This document shows, one piece after another, positions 22,501-32,518 of a stretch of 64,000 nt of DNA; positions within the stretch are counted from its first letter, which is position 1, and the number at the start of each line of letters is the position of its first letter. The stretch covers positions 13,334,884-13,398,883 of the forward strand of contig CM023537.1 of NCBI GenBank assembly GCA_013350335.1. The letters run 5' to 3'. The notes below the pieces were generated by a model, which was not told where the DNA came from, did not search any database, and was given only the letters and a program-made list of their open reading frames with translations. Both the position numbers and the translations under genes were made by a program. This DNA comes from Chimonanthus salicifolius (lineage: Eukaryota; Streptophyta; Magnoliopsida; Laurales; Calycanthaceae).

Positions 22501-25500
22501 GTTTTTCTCTACTAGAGGTAGTGATACTTGTGGTCACACTATAAAGAGAACAGTCCAATGAGTCTCCCTTGTCAGCGAAAAGCTGAGGGATGTCTTTTGG
22601 CGCCCTTCTTTAAATAAGTTTCTGCTCTTCAACAAGAATTAAAGGGTTGATTTGCACATCACCACTTATATAAGGATTTGAGAGCTAGTAGAAGATGTGT
22701 TGAAATTATGATGTCAAATTATGAAGCAGCTCAATGCCTCTCCTTATAGACAGCCTGGAATCATTTTAGAGTTTTAGTCCCTTCTTTAGAGAAGGTTCTT
22801 GTCCTTGAACAGGTTTCAAGGGGCTGATTTCTTTATGATCTCAAGACAGCTTGTTGGGGCATTGGGATTTCCATCTCACATTCTCACCTTTGTGATCCCT
22901 TTGCTATCTTAGCCAAGAAAATTGAATGGCCAAAGAAAATAGAGTGTAAGGAACAAGTGGGAAATGACAATATGTTACCACAAAGGATAAGTATAACCTT
23001 TCCATTTTGGTAGTCTCTTTTGGAATGTCTCTACAGTGGGGACCTATTGGCTTTCTTTTTTAGGGTTTACAAATACATAATGGGAGATCATATAGGCAGG
23101 AAAGATTCCATAGAAAACCAAAATACGACAACCAAAGAAGCCAATTGCCCCTCAATAATATCCATCCCAAACTCTTAACAGTTTGCATATATGGCAGTTG
23201 ATTTTCAAGCTCAATGCAAGCTCAAACGAATGGTGAATCACCATAACATTCATAACATGACCTATCATCAGTTCTATAAAAAAGGATAATTGAGATTCCC
23301 AATCATTGGAGAATCAATGATGATTCCTGTAAGGACATGTCCTGTCTAGCATAATATTATCCGCTTTGGATTTGAATTCCGAGCTTGCACTGACTTTGCA
23401 ATGGTGCACATGTGTCACACATCCGCTGAAAAGGCCTTATGCTAGAGGGAGGAAAAGTTAAGCTTATAACCCACCTCAGGAGGCAATGCTTAGGCATTGT
23501 GGGACTTTGAAACTCACCTCCTTGGCGAATTCCTCTCCTCCTACACACGCCTACAGATGGGTCTCTTCTCCCATCCCATGGTTCCTCAAGCTCTCTCGAC
23601 GCACCCTTGTGACTGCATGCCACGACGACAGAGCGTGAACTTCTACGCTTCACAACAGCTGCAGGCCATCATAATCTCACCCCCTTAGGCCAGAGTCCTC
23701 CTCGGCTCTGATACTCTCATCTTCTCACCCTTGGTTCGAGAGTTGAACCAAGTTCTGATACCATTTTGTGACGACTTGTCCCACCTAGCCACAATGTTGT
23801 CCGCTTTGGGCCTAATTTCTGAGCCCGCACAGTTTTGCAATGATGCACATGTTTCACGCACGCGCCGAGAAGGTCTTGTGCTAAAGGGAAGAGAAGTTAA
23901 GCTTATAAACCACCTTAGGAGGCAATGCCTAGGTGTTGTGGGACTTTGAAACTCGCCTCCTTGGCGAATTCCTCTCCTCCTACACCTGCCCATAGATGGG
24001 TATCTTCTCCCGTCACATGGGTCCTCAAACTCTCTCCACGCACCCTTGTGACTACGTTCCACGACAACAGAGCGTGAACTTCTACGCTTCACAACAGGTG
24101 TGGGCCATCACAATTCCATTCGCAGACCTTTGTTATCTCCCTATTCCCTTTTTTTATGATCTCATTGCAATCGATGTGCCTGAAGTTTACAAGGCACTCC
24201 TGTCATCATTTCATTTGTACAAAAGAGCCAACTTCCATCACCTTGGAGATCTCCCAAAATAGGATCTTGACAATTTTCCCATTTTATTCTCTTTGGTCCT
24301 ATTCCATCTGCTTCTTCAGCATGTAGATTTCCCAAATAAGTACTAGACAATTTCCCTTTCTCATTCTGTATGATCCCATCCCAATCTCTTCTTAGTGATG
24401 GAGATGTCCCAAAATAAGGCATTGACAAATTCCCCACTCTCATTCTCTATGATCCCATCCCAATTGCTCGTCCATTTCAGAGATTTTCCTCAAAGAGGCC
24501 TTAACAATTTCCCCATTCTCATTCTTTGTGATCTCATCCCAATCTATGGCCCAAATTTCGTGAGGAGGGCCTATCTGAAATTCATTTCACGATACTACAC
24601 CCTTTGCTTCTGCTTCCTAGGCATTTACAACTTGCAACTCACCCTTCGTCTGCCAAAGCTTCGTAGACAGAACAACATGCCATGTAGGCTGCAAAAACCC
24701 GACCCGCATGACCTGACCCGAGAAATCATGCGGGTCAGGTTACAATGGTCGGGCTATAGGGTCGGGTCGGGTTGAGAAGGAAAAACCCGACCGAAATTCG
24801 GATCGGGTTGGGCTGAGGCCTTTAAATTTCAACCCGACCCGACCCGAGAAAACCCGACCCGAGAAGACCCGACCCGACCCTATTTTCATAAGTTAATATA
24901 AAAGGCTGCCTTACCAAGTTACCCTCAAATCTCAAACAGTCAAACCCTAGCAGACCTCTTTGTTTTCCATTGTTCCAGCCGGCAGCGTTTTGCCCCCTTC
25001 CCTCGTCGCCTCCTCTTCTGGTTGTTGTCGTTTCTCCTCTTCTTCATCGACATCTCTTCCCGACCGGACCTTGGTGAGTCTCTCTCTAACTGATATACAT
25101 AGATATGTTCTATATGTGATTCAAATCAGAGCTCTAAAGCCGTTCCATGATTTTTAAATGCTTTCAAGCCCTTATGAAATCAACAGGTTAGGTCGCACTC
25201 TATTATCACACATTCCTCTCGGAATGATAATTTTGTGAATCACCTTCTACTGTAGTAAATTATGAATTTGAAAACTCATTAACCTTTTTCCTAAAGGCAT
25301 CAGTCTCTATATCATTCGAATCCCTTATCTCCACTGGACTGGAAAAAAAAAAAGCCATTTTTGTCACCACTGTCATTATCAAGAACTCACAAATTCCAAA
25401 TGGATGTATATTATATAAATAAACTAAAATAAATAAACTTTCTAGGAACGAGGTAGTGGGTTGCGTTGCGCACTCAAAGGCTAACAGACTAAATTTTTAA

Positions 25501-28020
25501 ACACACCACTTACTAGTAACAGGACATATGAGGCAATCTCGGGTCGGGTCGGGTCGGGTCGGATTGGGTTAAGGGTATTACAATCTCGGGTCGGGTTCAC
25601 TATCTCGGGTTTTTTATTCGGGTCAGATCGGGTCGGGTTCAATATGGAGTGAGTCGGGTTAGGGTTGGGTTTATTAAAACCCGGCCCGCCCGACCCGAGT
25701 TGCAGCCCTAATGCCATGCATTTATAATCACCAATTATACTTTCATACCTTCGTAGGGATTCCAAGCTTACTACATATGAGGCTTAATCTTTTTTCTTAG
25801 GTTGGATGAACTTGCTACTCATACTATCCATTAAACCTCTTTGGAGACATTGAATTAAAATTGTTTAATCTGATTCTATCATAGAACAGGTGTTCGCTAA
25901 CTTCACCATGATAATTGCATGAGGTGTTGAACCAACTTCAGCTTTCAGTTATGTTTACTACTTCCTGGAAGAAGAATAAAGTTATGAAGCTTAGGCTTTC
26001 TTCACCTATACTGGACCTACAGACTACTCAGATACTTGTCTTGAGGTTCATGTGTGAGATTCCTCCACAATGATGTGGATCGAGGGATCTCCATTTAATA
26101 TGCAGTTGAGTGATTGAACAGGGTTCTCTGCCTTCATGATGGCTCATTTCCATTTATGACAAATAGACTAGCTTGATCTTGTGTAAACAAATAAGATTTG
26201 CATATTCAATTAACTATTTCATTTACCTTTGAGAAAGAATAAAAAACCCCTAGTTCATTGGAAATTATTTAACTGTCAGTTTTTTACTCACCCAACATTG
26301 GTGTGATTTGGCGTCATGTACTTTCACCATTTTTTTGGATTATCGTGAGGTATCTCCACTCCACATTGGAGGTGAGACTAATTCTCACGGATACATGAAC
26401 CACTTGCAAACCTCATTTATCAAGTTATCCTAAGAGGAGTTGAACCTGAGCCCTCTAGTCTAATCCTAGAAGCTCACTTTTTTCGTATTTGTTGGTTTCT
26501 TAATGCAATTTCACTGTCATGTGGGGCATGTTCATTTTTGGGAAGAACATGTTACCGTATAAGCTATCCAATGCCCATGCCGTTTGGTTTGTCTGTTAGC
26601 TGCAGTGGATATGTTTCCTGCATTCTTTCTACATTCGTACTGGATAAAGTAAAAAAGTTATTTCCCGGTTTTACATTCTATTCCACTTGACATTTAAAGT
26701 AATGTTCCAAGAAAGCCCTTGAAAATTGATTACATATGCAGTTCATCCTAGTTTTATCTAACCATGTTCTCCAAGTTAAACAGGTGCTACTCTAATAGCT
26801 TACTTTCATGGTAAATGCTTGTCTATATTTGAAGCAGAAATTGAAGGAGACTGATGCTGCCTCTCTTACAGGTTGCTAAGCGCTTGGAGAAGTTCAAGAC
26901 CACCATCTTCACTCAAATGAGCATGCTAGCAATCAAACATGGAGCAATAAATCTTGGTCAAGGTTTCCCCAACTTTGATGGTCCTGACTTTGTCAAAGAA
27001 GCTGCCATTCAAGCAATAAAAGATGGGAAAAACCAGTACGCCCGGGGGTTTGGTGTCCCTGATCTTAATTCTGCTGTGGCTGCCAGATTTAAAATAGACA
27101 CTGGTCTAGTGGTAGACCCTGAGAAGGAAGTCACTGTCACTTCTGGGTGCACTGAAGCAATTGCTGCCACCATGTTGGGCTTGATAAATCCAGGTGATGA
27201 GGTAATCCTCTTTGCTCCATTCTATGATTCCTATGAAGCTACTTTATCAATGGCTGGCGCCAAGATCAAGTGCATCACCTTGCGGCCTCCAAATTTCTCA
27301 GTTCCAATTGAAGAGCTCAAGTCAGCAATTTCAAAGAACACTCGGGCAATTCTCATAAATACTCCACACAATCCCACTGGAAAGATGTTTTCTAGGGAGG
27401 AACTTGATGTGATTGCTTCTCTCTGCATAGAAAATGATGTGTTGGTCTTTACAGATGAAGTCTATGACAAGTTAGCATTTGAAGCTGACCATATTGCTAT
27501 GGCTTCACTTCCTGGTATGTATGAGCGAACTGTGACTATGAATTCTCTTGGGAAGACATTTTCTTTAACCGGCTGGAAGATAGGGTGGGCAATAGCTCCA
27601 GAGCACCTGACATGGGGTCTGAGGCAGGCACACTCATTCCTGACCTTTGCCACCTCTACTCCCATGCAGTGGGCTGCAGCAACAGCCCTTCGAGCACCCA
27701 ACTCTTACTATGAGGAACTGAAGAGAGATTACATGGCAAAGAAGGCAATACTGGTGGAAGGACTGAAGGCTGTTGGTTTTGTGGTGTACCCATCAAGTGG
27801 GACATACTTTGTGGTGGTTGACCACACTCCTTTCGGGTTTGAAAATGATATTGCTTTCTGTGAGCATCTGATTCGTGAAGTAGGTGTCGTTGCGATACCA
27901 ACAAGTGTGTTTTACCTCAATCCGGAGGATGGGAAGAACCTTGTGAGGTTCACCTTCTGTAAGGATGAGGAGACTCTGAAGGCAGCAGTTGAGAGACTGA
28001 AAGAAAGGCTGAAGAGATGA
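19549..28020 (+). CDS. PLP-dependent kynurenine/glutamine-type aminotransferase
   Basis: Fold-type I aminotransferase of the kynurenine--oxoglutarate / glutamine transaminase K group. To my knowledge its Arabidopsis counterpart is At1g77670, linked to transamination of 2-oxo acids such as the methionine-salvage intermediate. Two exons, 19549-19815 and 26872-28020, join in phase 0 (VQ|VAKRLEKF) to give 471 residues. Landmarks in the full protein are GFPNFDGP near the start of the catalytic part, NPTG at about 256-259, DEVYDKL at about 284-290 and the PLP lysine in SLGKTFSLTGWK at about 317. The first 60 residues are rich in Ser, His and Leu and could be a transit peptide. A second ATG at 19,726 (MAAISTT) could give a cytosolic form. 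The 7-kb intron carries a TRIM and a hAT element, yet both splice sites look normal. The catalytic part is one uninterrupted exon. Confidence 0.95.
20573..20670 (+). repeat. Possible SINE fragment in aminotransferase intron
   Basis: AGTCTATAGTATAGTTG, GTAAGTTTGAGTTACG and a terminal AATAAATAAATAAA tail give a SINE-like order, but the match to the other families is weak. Confidence 0.3.
21311..21404. repeat. 49-bp direct tandem duplication in aminotransferase intron
   Basis: TATTTCACAATCATGGCC... occurs at 21,311 and again at 21,360 with almost no change. A recent local duplication. Confidence 0.92.
23328..24112 (-). mobile_element. Complete TRIM retrotransposon (785 bp)
   Basis: Two 346-bp direct repeats (23,328-23,673 and 23,767-24,112) enclose only 93 bp. 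Read on the minus strand, the 5' LTR starts TGTGATGGCC and ends GTCGTCACA. Three bases later comes TGGTATCAGAAC, a primer-binding site matching initiator tRNA-Met (usual form TGGTATCAGAGC). A polypurine tract (AAGGGGGTGAGAT) lies just before the second LTR. A 5-bp target duplication ATTCC flanks the element (23,323-23,327 and 24,113-24,117). It has no coding capacity and must have moved with borrowed proteins. The LTRs differ at many positions, so the insertion is not recent. Confidence 0.95.
24685..25710. mobile_element. hAT element with GGGTCGGGT subterminal repeats (1,026 bp)
   Basis: It begins TAGGCTGCAA and ends TTGCAGCCCTA. A perfect 8-bp target duplication ATGCCATG is at 24,677-24,684 and 25,711-25,718. 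Both ends carry clusters of ACCCGACCCG / CGGGTCGGGT, in opposite orientation at the two ends, probably transposase-binding arrays. The middle (about 24,900-25,500) is unlike the ends: it has an AAACCCTAG-type leader, a CT-rich stretch, and a splice-donor-like CTTGGTGAGTC at about 25,070. No transposase domain is visible. Confidence 0.92.
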
Positions 28021-28293
28021 TAGTGTCTAGATCAGCTTCAAAGCAATGTCAGCATTAAGTGAATTCAGAGCTTTATTATCAGTTTAATTCTTGTTGGAGG
28101 TTGGGTCTCTATTTAACAGGTTTAAGACAGTTTTCCTACGAAATGTTGCTTGGCCAACAATGCTACGTGGTCATATCCGTCATTTGTTTATCCATGTCAT
28201 GGCCTAGAGGCTTGAGGATCTCCACGACCTAATGTTGAGGTCCATATTATCTGCTCATGGTTTATTACCCTTAATATTATTGTATAAGGATCT

Positions 28294-28461
28294 TGATGGC
28301 TAGGAATTCACCTCAGGAAGTGGAAGTCTTTTATTTGATTCTCATTCCACTCTAAAGGGCCACTCTCTATAGAGTTATCTGGTGTGTATGGATAGGGAGG
28401 TTGGCAAATGTTCTGAGGATTAATTTGGTGGTCTGAGAGGCTTAGACATCTTGGTCATTAA
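28294..28461 (+). mobile_element. SINE family 2 copy
   Basis: Contains TTTGATTCTCATTCCACTC, AGGGCCACTCTCTATAGAG and GGTGTGTATGGATAGGGAGG. An 8-bp direct repeat AAGGATCT flanks it (28,286-28,293 and 28,462-28,469). Short for a SINE duplication, but positioned correctly. Confidence 0.7.
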
Positions 28462-29879
28462 AAGGATCTAATTTGCATAATTAGCAGTGTCATGGCTCGT
28501 AGACTATGGGCTTGATGATTCTCTTGATCTTTACTATATTTTTTTGATATTGCCCGCACGCATTTGATCCTCAAAAGGTACGATCATCGTTTTAAATTTC
28601 AGTTGATAAAAAAACTTGTTAGCTGATGTTTATGGGATTTTTTTTAAAGATCAGAATTGCAAAATTGGTTCTTATGATTGTCTGATTGATATCCTAAAAA
28701 CACTGATGCCGGTCATCCGGACTGATGAAACCCTAGTTGGATTACTCCTTGTAAGTCAAAAATGTCATCGGCTTGTTGAGGTGGAAATTTTACAGTGCAG
28801 GATAATGAATCTGAAGGTAGTAGTAGTATGACCATCTAAGTTTTGACTTGGATTTTCGATGCTTTCCTTCCATTTATTGTGTCTACCATGGAATCTGGAT
28901 CCCTGTCCTCAAACGGTCCTGATTACTGGTTGGCATACGTGGGTACAAATGGACGGTCGGATAGAATAAGGAGGTCCTTTATTTGTATAAGTTACTCATA
29001 AGCAAAATGCGACATGGTTTGAGATTGTTCTTGTGACAGACTCTCCAACTCAATTCCTGACACACCTTTGCTATGGGGACCTACACTTTTTCGTGTAGAG
29101 GGTATGTAGGATTCACGTGTCAAGGAAAGTTTCAATCCTATTCAATCGTGCTTCGGTCTGTTCTTATACTAAATTGTTACAGGTCAATTTAACACCTGTC
29201 CTCACTTGTAAATCTAAGACATTCTTGAACATATCCGATGTGGGATTGCCCTCTTAACATTCTTTCAAACAGTACTTTAATTTCCATATGGATGAGGGAA
29301 AAGTGGGAAAATTTAGATAATTTTCACATTTCTTTCTCCTCTTTAGCAGTTACTAAATGACGAGAAGTGAGCTCTACTTTTTATTCATTTTCAACTCAAA
29401 ATTTGTTTTCTTTTCCTTCCTAGATCTCCATGTCTTTTCTCCTCAAAAGTATTAAAGTATTAAACAAGATATGAGCCGCATGAGAATCTCTTATTTTAAA
29501 CAATTCCTAACTAAGATAATTCTCTAAAAAAATGGGGTCCTTATCCAAATGTAGCTTAAGAAGCAGCTTGTAGATTTTATTTGATTTTCTCTTTAAAATT
29601 TGTCTTCTGACACATCTTTTAAATAATGATTAAGAATGTTATCAAATAAAAAAAAAATGAAATAAATAAAATTGAGAGAATGATGTGGTCGGAGGAGTTA
29701 TTTTATTTATTAAAAAAAAAAAATTCAAAACATTCAATTGTGGATTATTCTCCCTAGTGCTGCTCTCAAGGAATGAATAAATGAATCAATCAGTTAAGAG
29801 TGTCTCCAAAAACCAAAACCATGCCCTCTGAATTATTCATTTTTATTGACACGGTTGGATGCCGTCATGGATAATAATA

Positions 29880-30030
29880 TATGTTGATACGATATGTGTC
29901 GGTCGTACAGTATATATATCGACGCCGATATTTGACTTTTCAGAATTTTTTATTTAAAAGAGCTGTTTTTTTAACTCCAGAAAAAAAGATCGATATTTAA
30001 AAAAGAAAAAGAAAAAGAAAAGGAGGAGTA
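29880..30030. repeat. Worn ATCGGCC-family element
   Basis: TTGATACGATATGTGTCGG, ATATCGACGCCGATATT and the A/G-rich segment recur in family order, but the CAGGGGT ends are not recognisable. Confidence 0.5.
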
Positions 30031-30217
30031 TCTATTTTATAATCTATAGTTGTGAACAAAACATTTTTAGAAAAAGTATAATTGTTAACTTGTTTACACT
30101 TTTGTATTTTGTATTTAATATTCTACATTTAATAGTTATTTACATACTATTATATTTTAAACTTATTTATTATTAATATTATTATGGATATGATTGTTAT
30201 TGTAACTATATCTTTAG

Positions 30218-30315
30218 GACACGTGTAAACTTCTCAATCTGCACACAACAGATATAGAACTAAGAGAAGTGACCATTTTCGTATTGAAGAGGGCTTGATC
30301 CCAAGATCTTTTACA
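30218..30315 (-). repeat. SINE family 2 fragment
   Basis: A reversed, diverged copy (GTGTAAACTTCTCAATCTGC...GAGGGCTTGATCC). Confidence 0.5.
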
Positions 30316-30662
30316 AAAGACGGTTAAGATTTAATATGAGTAGATTTTTTAAATATTCATCTAAAAGATCTACACTTATATAAAAATGTGATATAATTCA
30401 ACTTAAATAAATTATTCTATAATTTAATTATGGATGAGCCATCATTGTTACAATGAAATCAATCTAAATCGTGAGATGAAATAGAAGAGAAAAAGGTAGT
30501 AGACTGTTGACCATAAATAACTTGTGTAATTCTCCGGCGCACGCCAAAAGCGACTCATCAAATCCGTCCTAAATTTACTGTGCAGGTCAGAAAGTGTGAG
30601 GGAATGTCTCTTTGTACATATCCATTGCATTAGTTCCTAAGCATATTAATGAACAGCATAAT

Positions 30663-31760
30663 CAGGCCGTCCAGAAATAAATTGAAGTCTAAGATAAAAC
30701 ATTTAAATCGGGTCTTCTTGGTATTAAACATATTATTATAAGTAATATTTAATTAAAATTTTAATTATATATAATAAAATAAATTATTCTAGATAATATT
30801 TTTTTTTTAAACTTAAAAAGATTAGGAGGCTAACAATACAGAGCATTGAAAAATTTACCCATTCGAGTGAAATTAGCATATTCAGCAATTAAAATAGAAT
30901 AAGAACACTTTAAATGATCAGTATACTGAGTGTGCTGAAGTGCAAACAGAGAGTGAGAAATGAGTTCTCTCTACCACTCTTATCTTCTTCTTCTTTTTTA
31001 TATAATCTGAATAATTTACAAACAATTAGCTGAAAAATGACAGGAAAAACAAACTCAAATTATTTCCTTTTTTTTTTTCAATCCAATTATCATATCAAAT
31101 TTAACAAAACATTTAAGGAAAACCTACCTGAGAAATGAAATGGGGATAGAGGAATAACAGAGAGAAGGGTTTCTTGGACATACTTTCATGTTTTAAACCT
31201 CTTTTGAAAATAATCTTAACAAGTTTTGATATTAAAACTAGTTATAATTAAAAATAATATTAGCATTAAATCAAGAAATAAAAGAGATAAAAGGATTAAT
31301 ATGAGAATCATTTGCAAAAATCTAAAAGAGGAAGAAGAGAGATTTCGACCGATCTGGGTTTCAGAACGAATTTTTATTTCAATTTTAACAGGAATTTTTC
31401 AAAATTACCTTATGTCATAAATTCATTAATCCAAACTGTTTATCAATTATAACCGAAATTTTAAACTAAAAAATAATAAAGAAATGAAATGAGAAAGAAA
31501 AGGGCCTTACAAAAAACATGTATAAGTCAAAGAAAGAGAGTGAATATGTAATTGTTGGGCTCCAATAATCAGTAAAGAAAGAGGAGTTGAAGAGAGATTG
31601 AGAATTTGAAAGAGAGAAACAAGAACTCTTTTTTATAGCTGCATCGAGGTTCAGCCCCCATGGCCAGAGACTTGATGGGAGCCCATCCAAGGCGAGAGGG
31701 GTCTTCTTAGTCGGGGGCCTAAGGCGGTCGCATTTCTCGCCAAAGGCTAAAGACGGCCTG
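30663..31760. mobile_element. hAT element, CAGGGCCGTCT family (1,098 bp)
   Basis: Ends CAGGCCGTCC and AGACGGCCTG, with a perfect 8-bp target duplication AGCATAAT at 30,655-30,662 and 31,761-31,768. Left and right parts match the element at 16,923-18,250; this copy has no nested foldback. There is no recognisable transposase, so it is a non-autonomous member. Confidence 0.93.
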
Positions 31761-32518
31761 AGCATAATGGTTAATTTTGGAATTTTATGTTGAGGAGGCT
31801 AAGGTAAATCTTTAAATTTAACATAGAAAATAAGAATTTTAGTCTAGTGACATTTGAATACATTTCTTTAATTTTATAGTTAGTAAAATATAATGATAGG
31901 AGTGAATTTGAAATATGAAAAATTCAGTTGAATTTCACTTTAAAATATTTCATAAGATTGTTTTATTTTTTTAATTTACTAATGAAGTTAAACATCACTA
32001 AATGAACTAATAATCACATTATAAATAAATAAAAAGTAATTTTACATTTCTTAAAAAGATTGAGATGAAACTCACTTTAAAGTGTAGCTTTTTTATGATT
32101 TTCTTTTTTTCCAGTATTTCTCCTAAAGAGAGAAAAATAACTAATTAGAGAGTGAGAACAACGATTTGAGAGTGAGAATTTCAACGTCGAAGAAAATGTA
32201 GTCACAAAGAAAGAGAAATGTGATGTTAAAAAGTATAGAATTTCTGTAAATGACTTGATTGCCTCTTTCATACAAGCTCCTCTAAAAAAAAAAAAAAGAA
32301 TTAATCAATAAATCAATTACAGTCCTGTGATTGAGAAACTTGATAAATAATAGAAATGTTAGAGGAAACTAACAAAAAATGGAACACGTTTATGAAAAGT
32401 CAATCGAGAGAGGAATTTCCTTTAATAAAAGGAATGGGTAGACTAAAGATGAAATGGATCGAATGCATAAGAGAATAGGACAAATTTCAAAATACACAGA
32501 AAATAGATAAAAAAGAAC

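Larger units (their letters stand above)
28021..32518. other. Gene-free spacer downstream of the aminotransferase gene
   Basis: The first few hundred bases should be the 3' untranslated region. The rest holds a SINE (28,294-28,461), a stretch at about 29,035-29,275 with CCGATGTGGGA that resembles worn LTR sequence, a worn ATCGGCC element (about 29,880-30,030), a reversed SINE fragment (about 30,218-30,315) and a hAT element (30,663-31,760). No supported gene. Confidence 0.6.

Noticed and set aside
23357..24092. Two similar open frames of about 100-135 codons on the minus strand
   Set aside because: They are the two LTRs of the TRIM element read in the same frame; TRIMs encode no protein.
29035..29275. 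Solo LTR (Cassandra-like CCGATGTGGGA)
   Set aside because: Only one short motif is suggestive; no paired LTR end, primer site or target duplication could be found.
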